The notes beneath the pieces were generated by a model. It searched no databases and was not told the DNA's origin. It was given only the letters and a program-made list of their open reading frames with translations. 32,500 bases of DNA. It comes from Chrysomallon squamiferum (taxonomy: Eukaryota; Mollusca; Gastropoda; Neomphalida; Peltospiridae). The position numbers were made by a program, and so were the translations under genes. The stretch lies in assembly GCA_012295275.1 (NCBI GenBank), contig CM022666.1, forward strand, positions 8,200,765 through 8,233,264. Reading direction: 5' to 3'. This document shows, piece by piece, positions 20,312-32,500 of this stretch; the stretch's first letter is position 1, and each line of letters starts with the position of its first letter.

Positions 20312-20384
20312 TGGAGATGCAGGGCATCGATCCCCGTACTTCTCACATGCTAAGCGAGCGCTCTACCATCTGAGCTACATCCCC
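20312..20384 (-). tRNA. tRNA-Ala (AGC), copy 8
   Basis: A 73-nt gene with the AAGTA variable-loop variant, like its inverted counterpart at 13999. A T5 terminator (GCTTTTTG) lies about 6 nt downstream on the minus strand. It belongs both to the inverted duplication with 13574-14071 and to the direct duplication with 26711-27283. Confidence 0.95.
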
Positions 20385-20728
20385 GTGACTACTCTATGTC
20401 TTTTGATGCCTCTGTTCCGTGAAAATATAAACTTCTCTCTTCTATTCTATTACTCTGTGTCATTAATTAAAATGTATTTAATTACTTATGTTCCTTTCTC
20501 CTAATGGTTCTCATTTTCGCACTGTTTCTTTCTTCCTTTGTTACTGAATTCTAAGGTTAAAAAATATACTTTAAAAATAAGAAAATATTTCTTTGAATAG
20601 CTTTTATTTTTATAAATTTAATATATATAATTTTAAATATATTTTTAAGGATAACTAACACTAAGGAAATCTCAATATATAAATAATTAGATAAATATAC
20701 AGATAAAATAGTTAAAATAAACAAAAAT
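20385..20728. repeat. Inverted duplicate of the 13647-13998 spacer
   Basis: Read in reverse, this spacer follows 13647-13998 closely over its whole length. Shared blocks include the TTACTGAATTCTAAG/ CTTAGAATTCAGTAA stretch, CTTCTCTCTT..ATTACTCTGTGTCATTAATT and GGATAACTAACACTAAGGAA. Differences are mainly substitutions and small indels, so the duplication is fairly recent compared with the diverged plus-strand unit at 14936-15106. Confidence 0.85.
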
Positions 20729-20801
20729 TGGAGATGCAGGGCATCGATCCCCGTACCTCTCACATGCTAAGCGAGCGCTCTACCATCTGAGCTACATCCC
20801 C
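20729..20801 (-). tRNA. tRNA-Ala (AGC), copy 9
   Basis: 73 nt, identical to consensus, with T5 directly after the gene on the minus strand. It is the inverted counterpart of copy 2 (13574) but lacks that copy's G15 to T and AAGTA changes, so those arose in, or were corrected from, one side after duplication. Its 5' flank (20802-20913) resembles that of the minus copy at 27211. Confidence 0.95.
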
Positions 20802-21284
20802 ATTGTTTTAATACTGTATTGTTTGCCACAATACAGATAGGCTTGTGGCTTGTCATACAGTTATATACTTTGTGACTCATTTCAAAACGTACATTACAAC
20901 AGTAATGAAGATTAGTCAGAGAGGAGTAGTGTTAGTATGTTAGAGAATTAGTTATGGAGAAGAAACTATGTACTGTTAGTATGTTAGAATATTCATTAGA
21001 AAAAACATGAATTAATATGTTAGAGTATGGATTAGAAAAACCAGAGTAGTGTTTGTGTGCTACAAGGTAACTGAGAGAGAAGGGATGCCGTCTGTTAGTA
21101 TGTTAGAAGATTAGTTATATCTGGGTTGAAACCGTTTTAACTTAAGGCAAATAGACTAATTTTCTTGACTGATGTACAATCAAACATACGTTTTTGGAAA
21201 TTGCTGAATCATACAGATATATATTTTTTTAAATGTATTTTATTGCACCCACAAACATACAGACACAAACACACAAACAGACGC
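20802..21284. other. tRNA 5' flank and intergenic sequence
   Basis: The first about 110 bp correspond to the flank at 27284-27390. Beyond this, 20930-21120 has a loose repeat of TGTTAGTATGTTAGAGAATTAG-like sentences (near 20931, 20975, 21012 and 21094). No gene is seen. Confidence 0.55.
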
Positions 21285-21339
21285 ACATACATACATACAT
21301 ACATACATACATACATGCATACACACATACATACATACG

Positions 21340-21370
<31 letters not shown>

Positions 21371-21709
21371 GTACCTACGTACGTGCATACATACATACAT
21401 TCATATGTACGTACGTACGTATATACATACATACATACATTCATACATTAATACGTACATACATACACATATATACATGCATACATTAATACATACATAC
21501 ATTCATTCATTCATACATACATACATACATACATACATACATACATACATACATTCATTCATTCATACATACATACATACATACATACATACATACATAC
21601 ATACATACATACATACATACATACATACATACATACATACATTCATACATTCATACATTCATACATACATACATTCATTCATACATACATACATACATAC
21701 ATATATACA
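21285..21709. repeat. (ACAT)n/(ATTC) tetranucleotide array, about 425 bp
   Basis: A long ACAT repeat with interspersed ACATTCATTCAT and ACGTACGT variants. A 202-codon open frame on the plus strand spans it and encodes only Tyr-Ile-His-Thr repeats, so it is not a gene. Confidence 0.95.
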
Positions 21710-21965
21710 ATCATTAAAGAGCAGGTTCTTCAAAAGAATTAAAGTTTGGGTGATGAGCGGTCGACCAAATTGATCCCGCCCCGGGAACCGTGTCTGTTTC
21801 AGTAAAGTGTGATTAGAAAACACTCGGAATTCGCATTGCAGAGATCAGGTATCTCGATGAAGTAGCGAGCAATAAGTTTTCCAAATATTAGTTTTACATC
21901 TGTGTTACAACCTGATCACGATATCTCCCGAGTAGTCAGATGAACAAAATACATTCTGTCAGCTG

Positions 21966-22320
21966 AAGAAGAAGAAGAAGAAGAAGAAGAAGATGGAAAA
22001 GGAAAAAAAAAAAACACAGATATAAAATAGAAACAAAAAGGATAAAGGACAAGATGAAGAAAGAGAGAAAGAAAAAGAAGACAATTAAGAAAAAGGAGTA
22101 AACGAAAAGAGAAGAAACAGAAGAAAAAAAAATGAAATAAAAAGAGGGAAAGAGAATAAACAATTAAAAAGAAGAAAGAAAGAAGAAGTGAAAACAGAAC
22201 AAGGAAGAACAATTAAGAAAGAAGATGAAAAAGAGGAAAAGAGGAAATGAGGATGATAACAGAAAGATGAAGGAAAACATAATATATAAAAGATAAGAAA
22301 ACAAGAAAGAAGGAAGAAGA
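21966..22320. repeat. Purine-rich GAA/AAG tract
   Basis: It begins with (GAA)n at about 21966-21993 and continues as interrupted A/G-rich sequence. Phe/Leu/Ser-rich frames on the minus strand are compositional. No gene is seen. Confidence 0.85.
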
Positions 22321-22535
22321 AAGGAGAACCTACATTTTCTTTACCTTGTTACAGGGATGGTTTGAAAGGTTATCAACTCCCTAGTGACATTACGTGACTT
22401 AGCTTCAGACTGAACCAAACAAAGAATCACATGTGATTTTTATAGACTATTATTTGCAATTTGACGATAAATAATTTTATATATAAGGTGTGTCGTGCAT
22501 GTGTGTGTGTTCGTTTATATATATATAGATATGAC

Positions 22536-22774
<239 letters not shown>

Positions 22775-22781
<7 letters not shown>

Positions 22782-23386
22782 CACTAAATATTTATTAAAC
22801 AAGCCCACATGGATGATACAATTCACTGTAATGAATTTACAAGATTATTTTTAAAACTGGTTTCCACGTTAAAGAGAGCAAAACAAATTTACATATTTAA
22901 CACAAAACATATGTATTTAACACAACACATACATATTTAACACAGAACATGTGTATTTCACAAATAATCGGCTAATTTAAAAGTCACCGGGTGCGTTTAA
23001 TAGTGTTGCGAAAGAAGATGATAAAAAAAAATAAAAAAAAAAAAATATAAAATAAAAAAACAAAGAAAAGAAGAAAGTAATTTGGTCTAATTAAAATAAT
23101 ATAAAAATACAAACAGGTTAGTAACATTAGAATACATTATAAAGTATGAAATGTTTGTATATTGTATATATTTATGTGTGAACGTACTTATATATATATA
23201 TATGCATAAAAATGTAAATGTATGTGCATGCTTGCATTTATACATGTGTGCGCGCGTTTATATCTGATATACACTGTCTGGTTTTGTATATGCAATTATA
23301 CATGTACGTATATCTGTATGTCTTCTGCACGCGTACAATTAGAATGTATATGTGTGTGTCTGTTTTGATAATGTATGTATGTGTGT

Positions 23387-23388
<2 letters not shown>
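22775..23388. other. Intergenic sequence, no gene seen
   Basis: AT-rich sequence with a short local repeat of CATATTTAACACA/ACATGTGTATTT forms at about 22890-22960 and poly-A near 23024-23060. No exon, tRNA or transposon end is recognised. Confidence 0.55.

Positions 23389-23475
<87 letters not shown>
23389..23475. repeat. (GA)n microsatellite, 87 bp
   Basis: An uninterrupted GA tract in intergenic sequence. Confidence 0.95.
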
Positions 23476-23480
<5 letters not shown>

Positions 23481-23877
23481 TATGTATTGTATGGTAACAA
23501 TGTTTATATGACTCAGTAATTGCTGAATCATTTCCAGAATTGTTTTATTTCGTTCCTGTAACATTTAATTGCAGTCTAATTGCCTTCAGTTAAAATTTTT
23601 TAATTTAATTTTACAGACAAAACAGTAAAATACCCTTTAAAATAATTAAATTTTTTATTTAATTTTATTTTAAATTGGCATGTTGTTTTTAATGGTTTAT
23701 ATTTGTTGTTACGGTAATAAATTTTATATTCTTGTTGGCTTTATTGGTTGTTGTTTTTTTCTTTTTCTTTTTTCGTTTTGTTTTTTGTTTTTTTCCTTTT
23801 GTTTTTTTAAAGATATAATTTAACATTTCACTAGTACTATAACACTAGCCGTAGTCATGTTTCTTATTAATAAATAT

Positions 23878-23880
<3 letters not shown>

Positions 23881-23973
<93 letters not shown>
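23881..23973. repeat. (CT)n microsatellite, 93 bp
   Basis: An uninterrupted CT tract followed by a short ACAT run. Confidence 0.95.
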
Positions 23974-23976
<3 letters not shown>

Positions 23977-24342
23977 CACACATGCATACATACATACATA
24001 CACACCTCAAAGCAGATTGGTGCATTTTTAACTATGGAAAGAAACGATCTTGTTAAGAAGTATACAGCTATTGACGGGAACTGCCAAAGATAATATTGTT
24101 GTTAGCGAACCTTTTAAAAGAATAAACACAAGTTAAAGACAAGTTAAAGGGTTAAAGGATGTTAGTAAAATATACTGGAAAACAATAATATTTACAGGAA
24201 GAAAATAACTTTACATGATAAAAATATATGAAAGCAGGTAAATAAACATGGCGGTTCTGATGGATGTTGCAGTAAAGGTTAAACGTTCGTTATTCAAAAT
24301 GCTTAGGGATAAAAGTGTTTTTGATTTTTGATTTTTTTAGAT

Positions 24343-25104
24343 TTAAGTAGTAGTAGTAATAGTAGTAATAGCAGAAGTAGTAGTAGTAACAGCAGTAGTA
24401 GTAGTAGTAATAGTAGTAGTAGTAGTAGCAGGAGTAGTAATAGTAGTAGCAGAAGTAGTAGTAGTAACAGTAATAGTAGTAGCAGAAGTAGTAGTAGTAA
24501 CAGTAATAGTAGTAGCAGAAGTAGTAGTAGTAACAGTAGTAGTAGTAGGAGAAAAAGTGATTGTAGTAGTAGAAGGATGAGTAGTGGCTGAAGTAGTAGT
24601 AATAGTAGTAGTAGTAGCAGAAGTAGTAGTAGTAGTAGCAGAAGTTGTAGTAGTAATAGTAGTAGTAGTAGTAGTAGCAGGAATAGTAATAGTAGTAGTA
24701 GCAGAAGTAGTAGTAGTAACAGTAGTAGTAGTAGAAGTAGTAGTAGTAACAGTAGTAGTAGGAGAAAAAGTGATTGTAGTAGTAGAAGGATGAGTAGTGG
24801 CTGAAGTAGTAGTAATAGTAGCAGTAGCAGTTGTAGCAGAGGTAGCAGTAGCAGTTGTAGCAGCAGTAGCAGTTGTAGCAGCAGTAGCAATTGTAGCAGC
24901 AGCAGTAGCAGTAGTAGTGGATGTAGTAGTAACAAAAGGTGTTTGTTGTAATAGTAGTAGCTGTAGAGCAGTAGGAGTAATAGTAATAACTGTAGCAGCA
25001 GTAGAAACAATAGTAGTGGCTGTAGTAGTAGTAGTAGTAGTAGTAGTTGTAGTTGTAGTTGTAGTTGTAGTTGTAGTTGTAGTTGTTTGTAGTTGTTGTT
25101 GTTG
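24343..25104. repeat. AGT/AGC trinucleotide array with higher-order repeat, about 760 bp
   Basis: AGT units are mixed with AGC, AAT and GTT. A 70-bp-scale sentence containing GGAGAAAAAGTGATTGTAGT and GGATGAGTAGTGGCTGAAGT appears near 24548 and again near 24761, an offset of about 213 bp, so a larger unit was duplicated within the array. Open frames of 235 and 259 codons on the minus strand encode only Leu or Thr/Ala-rich repeat and are artefacts. Confidence 0.9.
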
Positions 25105-25697
25105 TTGTAGTGTAATAATCAAGAATGGTAATAACCGATTAAAATATTTGATGATAATCCTAACAAAATATTTTCCATTGGTAAATTTCCCGTTCCAACC
25201 AGTTCTCTGGGAAGCTGTATAACAAAATCCATTGCTGTCTCATTTTTCCCTGTGTTCTTAATCAAATGACGTCATAATCAGCAGTCTCATGGCATATCGG
25301 CAACCACTGCAGAAAATCTAGGATTTACATTCGTGATATTTTTGCGTTCATACTTGAACGGACATCTTGGAACGGTTTTTTAAATGATGGAAGTCACGGA
25401 AATTGAAAATCAACAAAAAATTCCAGATTGCCTAGACTGGCGAGAAAAGTTATTCATTTCAGTGAAATATTTCTAAGAATGCCAACATATGTCGATTACT
25501 GATTAGAAAAGACACGACAGTCTTCAATCGATTAAGTTAATAGGAAATAATCAATATATTATTATTATTATTATTATTACTGTTTTATGAGCATCAGTCC
25601 TGTCAATGTTTAACATCGAATTGAATCAAATGAGCAATATCATCCTCCACAATTACAACAACAACAACAACAAACTCATACTACATGTACTAATACT
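25105..25697. other. Intergenic sequence, no gene seen
   Basis: Mostly unique sequence with a perfect CRE-like palindrome TGACGTCA near 25267 and (ATT)n at 25555-25577. No supported gene. Confidence 0.5.
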
Positions 25698-26095
25698 TCT
25701 GCTACTACTACAATATTAGCGTCATTGCTTCTTCAGCTTTTATTACTAGTAGTGCTACTACTACTACAACTACGACAGATACTTATCATCCTCGTCTATT
25801 TTCAGCTATTGCTACTATTACTACTACTCTACTACTGTTACTATCACTACTACAGCTGCTATCACTGCTACTACTACTACTACTGCAGCTTCTATTACTG
25901 CTACTACTATTGTTACTACTGCTACTACTACTATTACTACTAACGCTTCTACTACTGCTACTACTAACGATTCTGCTACTACTACTATTACTACTACTGC
26001 TACTGCTACTGCTACTACTATTTTTACTACTGCTACGACTACTGCTGTTGCTACTACTACTACCGCTATTACAACTTTTGTATTGCTACTACTAA
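25698..26095. repeat. ACT/GCT trinucleotide array, about 400 bp
   Basis: ACT units with GCT, ATT and ACA variants. This is essentially the opposite-strand composition of the AGT array at 24343-25104, about 600 bp away. Leu- or Val/Ala-rich open frames are artefacts. Confidence 0.9.
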
Positions 26096-26251
26096 CAATA
26101 ATAGCAATAATAATTAAGATAATGATGCTAAATAAAAAAAAACAATTAAATAAAAAAAACAAAAAAAAACAACAATAAATAAACAGTGACTATCATAACA
26201 ACCACGACACAGCTACAGCACCGTTAGCATCAAGTAATACGAGAAAAAATA

Positions 26252-26281
26252 ATAATAATAATAATAATAAAAAGTACTAGT

Positions 26282-26319
<38 letters not shown>

Positions 26320-26340
26320 ATAAGTAGTAGTGTAGTACAA
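26252..26340. repeat. (AAT)n and (AGT)n microsatellites
   Basis: AAT run at 26252-26270 and AGT run at about 26281-26340. Confidence 0.9.
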
Positions 26341-26710
26341 CAGCAGCAATAGTAGTAGTAGTCGTTGCTTCAAACAATATTATTGGATGTAATGGTAAGT
26401 TGTTAAGTTGATAATGTTGTTACGTGTAACTTATTTTATTGTCTCAGTTCTTCTATTGTTTCTCTCTCTCTCTCGTTCTTCTCTCATACATAACTTAACA
26501 ACATGATTCATAAAAACAACTTAAGAAGAAGAAAACGAAGAAGAAGAAGAAAGAACGATACTCCTACAAATAAATTCTCTGCCAAATGAAAGTCGTGTTT
26601 AGAAGATAGTATCTCCAAATGACCTCTGAATACCGCCACTTCCTGTGCAGCTTAAAGGTCGTCAAATATCAGCGTGCTAATTGGATACGACGTTTTGTCT
26701 AGAAATAAAC

Positions 26711-27210
26711 GACTGAATCTTTATCACATGTTCTTATCAAAACTAACGATTGTCCCAAATAAATGCAAAGTCGATTACACGCTGAGAACAGCCACAAAGT
26801 CTTTCATGATACTGCAGTTCTAAATGGTTCAATTAAAGGAACATTTTCATGTTTAATGATAAGCCATCGGAGTTCTTCTTTAAAGATGCACTTTCAGTTT
26901 TCACATAAATAAAAATTTAAAATTTGTTTTAGCAGATTGCTATCATATGTGTAGCCTGAGCTAAAGAAACGTATCATGTATATTACTACTATTTCTGTTG
27001 TTGTTGTTATTGTTATTATTATATTAAACATAATATTATAAGAATCTTTTCTTTTCACATAGAGAGAAAGATTCATAATTCAACCATTCATGCTTTACGG
27101 AAAAAATGAATAAACCCCGTTTAATTAGTAAACAGTAATGACTCCATGTAAATAAACATTAAGATCCGTATTTCAGAATTCATATAATAAATAATAAAAA
27201 AAATCTTTGT
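26711..27210. repeat. Segmental duplication, copy B (3' flank of tRNA copy 10)
   Basis: Direct-orientation counterpart of 19821-20311, with diverged spacing. About 40 bp near 26750-26790 are present here but absent from copy A, and the central microsatellite is GTT/ATT instead of ACT/GCT. Confidence 0.8.
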
Positions 27211-27283
27211 TGGAGATGCAGGGCATCGATCCCCGTACCTCTCACATGCTAAGCGAGCGCTCTACCATCTGATCTACATCCCC
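27211..27283 (-). tRNA. tRNA-Ala (AGC), copy 10, D-arm mutant
   Basis: 73 nt, as consensus except C11 to A (GTAGATC on the minus strand). This breaks the 11-24 pair of the D stem and changes the A-box pyrimidine, so it is probably weakly transcribed or on the way to a pseudogene. A T8 run follows within about 15 nt. It lies head-to-head with the plus-strand copy at 27400, 116 bp apart. Confidence 0.85.
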
Positions 27284-27399
27284 ATACGCCTGTTGCTGTA
27301 ATATTTCCAACAATTCTGAACCACCTTTCGATATTTCATAGTTTACATACTTTGTCATTCGTTTCAAATGTACGTTACAATGTTAATACCCTAACCATG

Positions 27400-27472
27400 G
27401 GGGATGTAGCTCAGATGGTAGAGCGCTCGCTTAGCATGTGAGAGGTACGGGGATCGATGCCCTGCATCTCCA
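27400..27472 (+). tRNA. tRNA-Ala (AGC), copy 11
   Basis: 73 nt identical to consensus, with T5 (CCCTTTTTG) 7 nt after the gene. The 5' neighbour base is an extra G, giving five G in a row. A (CT)n tract begins about 24 bp downstream. Confidence 0.95.
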
Positions 27473-27492
27473 ATTACCCTTTTTGTGTGTGT

Positions 27493-27594
<102 letters not shown>

Positions 27595-27789
27595 GTCTTC
27601 TCTCTTTTCTCTCTTTCAACGATCCTCTCAGGAATCATTATATTAAACAAGCTGGTATGAATGTAGTATGTTGATACCATATGGTCATCTTAATTTAGTT
27701 TGACATGCGGAACACAAAACGATATAAAGAAAACGAGGAAATACATTAGTTCTCAGCAGAGCAAAACATTCTCAGACTGTTAAGAAATA

Positions 27790-27850
27790 TGCCAGTGCAG
27801 TCCAATGGTTAGAGCGTTGGTGACGGGTCAACGCTTACTGGGTTGATTCT
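27790..27850 (+). other. tRNA-like sequence, possible SINE head
   Basis: The sequence has CCAATGGTTAGAGCG (A-box-like D arm), a short stem GTTGG/TCAAC around TGACGGG, and GGGTTGATTC (B-box-like). The order and spacing resemble a tRNA, but the acceptor ends do not pair well and base 33 is not T. It is best read as a tRNA-derived SINE head or a decayed tRNA. No SINE tail was identified. Confidence 0.35.
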
Positions 27851-28101
27851 CTTTCTTACAGGTTTCGTGCCAAAAAATTAAATAAACTAAAATATTGAAA
27901 TGTATTCTGTTTCACAGACACGCATTCTGTAGAATATAATAATTTATTTTCTGTATTCGTCCATTTAATGTCTAATTATTATTTCTCATGCTGTATCTCA
28001 CCTTTTATATCTGACTGTACCAAAGTACCCTTTCTCTCTCTCTCTCTCACTCTCACTCTCATATCTCACTCTCTCTATAAACTTCAGATACAATTTGTTT
28101 T

Positions 28102-28109
<8 letters not shown>

Positions 28110-28137
<28 letters not shown>

Positions 28138-28952
28138 TAAATATCAGAAAACAAAACTTGATATCATGTCTTTCAATATGTTTCTTTCATTATAATTATA
28201 AAATATATATTTTTTTATTTTATAAAATTTCATTTATCACTCACTTACAATTACATCAAAAGACAAAAGCACTTCAGACCATTTGTTTTCAAGTGCTGTA
28301 ACTTCAGTTCTCATTCCCTCGACTTGACGTCACTCTAGTCTCGCTCACTAAGAACGACTGTGGAATGTCGCATTCTACAAAGAACAAAACACTCTCGAGG
28401 CTACAAACCCGATATTCTTGACGTTCTGTGTACTACCTTCTTTTTCTTGACGTTTCAAGTAGCTGATATTCTTGACGTTTTTACGAAAGCCCTCGCGGTC
28501 TGACTTAGCGGGGAAATAAAACAACAAACCGTAAAGATGCCTCTCGCGTTTTCTACCTGTCAGAAATAAGTGGCGTTAATTAATTCCACCTGCAGATCGC
28601 TATTGTGTTAGGGCGAGGTATGTTACTGCGCAAACACTGTTGTATTTGTAAATTAAATACAAAGAATATCGGAAGTTTCCTTAGGAAAAAAAAAGATAAG
28701 AAAAGAAGTATTAATAACTTCTTATTTCCTTTGTAGTCTATTTTAGTTCTAATATTTAAACCAGAGATTAGGTTGAAATATCAATACACACACACACATA
28801 CATTTACACTTACATATAATCACACACACATGCACACTCATACATACATACATACATAAACACACACACACACACATATATATGTATATATATATATAAG
28901 TGTTTTTAGAGTGAAGTGGAGAGGAGAGATATGGATAGTATATGTAAACGTT

Positions 28953-28957
<5 letters not shown>
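28110..28957. other. Intergenic sequence with a local GACGTT repeat
   Basis: A poly-A then (AT)n lies at about 28105-28138. The stretch 28250-28640 is more GC-rich and unique, with TGACGTCA at 28325-28332 and TTCTTGACGTT at 28415, 28444 and 28469. It could be promoter-like, but no adjacent exon is supported. ACAT/AC repeats occur at 28788-28876. Confidence 0.45.

Positions 28958-29023
<66 letters not shown>
28958..29023. repeat. (CT)n microsatellite, 66 bp
   Basis: An uninterrupted CT tract. Confidence 0.95.
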
Positions 29024-29025
<2 letters not shown>

Positions 29026-29458
29026 GACTGACAAACAAAGTTCAACCTTTATCAGAATAGTTATTTATATATGAGTGCGTGTGCTTTTTAGATTTATCGA
29101 GTTATCGGTTTAAACTTATTTATTTATTTTTTTATTTATTTTAAATCTCGCCTATTAATTTCTCTTTAATCTCAAGAACGATCCAGACAGCTCTTTGGAT
29201 TCTATAAACATGCTGCAATTAACTGATAGCGTTGTCTTGCAGAAATCATTAACACACTCACCGTGAAGACGTGTATGTATAAAATGAACTCGTAAAAGCA
29301 GCTGACGGTGGTCTCCAAAGGATTAAGATGAATCGAAGATCACTGGAGAGAGCATTCGATGGTTTTAGCTTGTGAACGACATCCCAGTGACACTTGTGAA
29401 ATTCCAGGATGTTTTAATGATTTTATTTGATGTTTTAATTCCTTTTCCAGAGAAAAAA

Positions 29459-29620
<162 letters not shown>

Positions 29621-30046
29621 ACTGTTAAATAATTGCATTTCAAAAATAAATATTTATGTTATAGCTGTTTACTAATATGCCTTGCCCATAATAGATGTGC
29701 TTGAACATTAATTTAGATTTATTAATATTTCCGTATTATTATCTGTACCTACAAAATAGATGGATAATATTGAAATAGATAAAAGTTTAAGCCTTACACA
29801 GACGAAAGATATTTCCTGAAGGGTTTGCAGGTGATGCTCTTATTTTACAAATAAACGCCAAAGGTAAACATTTTGATGTGTTAACAGCCTGATGATATAT
29901 CTCTCCTGTTTCCATACTCGATAAATATTTCCATCTTGAATGATTATATTTTTATCAAAACAAAATTTTGTAGGATTGAAAAATGGCACGCGGTCAAAAT
30001 GATGGTCTGTAATAATAATAATAAAAATATTACTACAAATTTGAAA

Positions 30047-31025
<979 letters not shown>

Positions 31026-31051
31026 ATAATAATAACAACAACAACAACAAC

Positions 31052-31111
<60 letters not shown>

Positions 31112-31132
31112 TATTATTATTATTATTATTAA
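31026..31132. repeat. (AAC)n-(AAT)n-(ATT)n compound microsatellite
   Basis: AAC units pass into AAT and then ATT. The AAT/ATT junction forms a perfect inverted repeat. Confidence 0.9.
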
Positions 31133-31968
31133 GTATTTAATTATTCTCTTTATATATATATATTTTTCTCTGATAGCGTTTCGTTTTTTCTCACCGAGAG
31201 CCATACAACCGATCAGTTATAAAAGACTTCAAACAAAAACTATTATTTTTGTCTCTTCACAGTCCGATTCCTATTAATATTAATGAAGTCTGCTTCCGGT
31301 GCATGTGTCTCGATGTCCAGAGACTGTTTTCCTAAAGCGGAATGTCGATAATGTATCAGTCTGATTCATCACCGAAAAGCAACAGAACGAATAAAAGACG
31401 ATTTTCACTGAAAATAGCCTAATTTCTTTTTCTTTTTTAAAAATATAAATACCAGTCTATCAGAGAATGTTACCGGACGATAACGTAATGACATCTTCGT
31501 TTCGTTTCGTATTATGCAATTTCCATTTTTCGATAATTCCCTTCGCCGGAAATTGCACGGTTAACGTTTATCGTAAAATAAATACAGTGTTCATGTCATT
31601 ATAATGCATACCGAATCTTACTATATTTTCTTGCTGTTAATAAAATTACTGTCAGCATCAGTTATGTTGAATACAAACAGTTCCAGATATCAAAACTCGT
31701 TTCAGTTAAATTCGATCTTTTTTCTTCGTCGACTGATTGATCGTGGATGCCTCTATCGAGCGGCCATTTTGAAGAGAGAAAATTGATTTTCATTCCGATT
31801 ACTTAATTTCTGTGATTATTCAGTTACGTCTAGCTAATAACCTGTTTTAAAGGACTACGAGTTTGAAGTCCGGAAAATTTAGTTTAAAATATCTGATTTT
31901 ATTTTTATAAATAGAGAATAAGACAACTTAAACCTTACTTTATTAGTCAGTTTAAAATTGTTCTCTCT

Positions 31969-31971
<3 letters not shown>
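31133..31971. other. Intergenic sequence, no gene seen
   Basis: Relatively non-repetitive AT-rich sequence. No exon, tRNA or transposon end is recognised. Confidence 0.5.

Positions 31972-32061
<90 letters not shown>
31972..32061. repeat. (CT)n-(TA)n compound microsatellite
   Basis: CT to 32030 passes directly into TA to 32061. Confidence 0.95.
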
Positions 32062-32065
<4 letters not shown>

Positions 32066-32500
32066 AAACTATCCCCCTATCCCTTATTTATCATCCTTCA
32101 CAATAATATGTTGATGATGGTGATTATAACAAATAAGAAAACAAAAATTAACGTGTTTCTTAAAATTATTACGACATCAGTAAAACATAACTGGTCAGTG
32201 TAACGTTTCTAAAGAACTGTTACATAAAATCATTTCTTCTTATCATCGTATTCCTTTCAACAAGGTCGCAAATTAGTTATTTTAGAAATATTCAAATATT
32301 GTTGCTATTTACGTGCACGTGCAACCCGCGCCACTAACTCGTACACATAACGTCATTTTCGGCCATGTTTTCACCACCTCCCGTTGAAAGATTGGCAGCG
32401 ATGAAACCGGTTTCGGATTTTTGGCAAGGGGCCAAGTGAAAGATTTGTTAGTTAATGAATAGTGTAATTGTTAGTAGCAATATTTGATAGAGATAGAAAA
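32062..32500. other. Right-edge sequence, no gene called
   Basis: Non-repetitive sequence. On the minus strand AACATGGCCGAAAATGACG near 32366 looks like a start context, but the frame closes after about ten codons. It is not called as an exon. Confidence 0.4.

Noticed and set aside
21165-21773. 202-codon plus-strand open frame of Tyr-Ile-His-Thr repeats
   Set aside because: It is a translation of the (ACAT)n array; the flanking codons show no domain.
24303-25222. Open frames of 141-259 codons over the trinucleotide array (Leu-, Thr/Ala- or Val-rich)
   Set aside because: Every frame of a stop-free trinucleotide repeat is open. The products are homopolymeric and there are no splice or start signals of note.
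32334-32366. AACATGGCC start context on the minus strand as the first exon of the DUF885 gene
   Set aside because: The frame hits a stop after about ten codons, and the possible donor GTACGAG would create a stop when joined to the 9608 exon.

Overview
This window looks like non-coding-rich animal nuclear DNA. It is AT-rich and crowded with microsatellites: (CT/GA)n tracts up to about 137 bp, (ATT)n, (AGT)n, (ACAT)n, (GT)n and poly-A. Protein-coding sequence is limited to short exons with GT-AG splice sites. RNA polymerase III tRNA genes with T-run terminators are common, and there are degenerate DNA-transposon and LINE remnants. A lophotrochozoan is likely and a cephalopod mollusc would fit well, but that is an inference from composition and not proven by any single gene. 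No bacterial or viral gene is seen, and no CRISPR array.

Positions 1-9608 (minus strand) hold part of one spliced gene for a DUF885-family protein, a family of the metallopeptidase-like Peptidase_MA clan. Six exons can be placed (9463-9608, 7749-7879, 4132-4264, 940-1040, 403-484, 1-60). Their reading phases join without conflict. The gene runs off the left edge, and its 5' exon(s) were not found. Its introns are filled with microsatellites and a degenerate minisatellite.

Positions 11016-27472 are a tRNA-Ala(AGC) cluster. It has eleven full-length 73-nt genes (six on plus, five on minus), one gene split by an insertion, and one decayed 3' fragment. The genes were copied together with their flanks: 13574-14071 has an inverted copy at 20312-20801, and 19821-20384 has a direct copy at 26711-27283. 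A hAT-type and a CAGTGGTACC-type non-autonomous DNA transposon sit between the copies.

The most interesting object is at 15689-16806. A LINE 3' end has inserted into a tRNA-Ala gene with a 13-bp target-site duplication in the D arm/anticodon stem. The inserted DNA carries, after the LINE's own A-tail, the 3' half of a different tRNA gene (Pro, TGG) plus its flank and a second 21-nt A-tail. The simplest reading is that this LINE first sat in a tRNA-Pro gene, read through into the flank, and then inserted into tRNA-Ala at nearly the same position. A third tail-to-tRNA junction at 17131-17252 (minus) falls at the same place. Together these suggest a LINE lineage that targets the D arm of tRNA genes.

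Positions 20802-27210 and 27473-32500 are mostly microsatellite DNA with no supportable gene.
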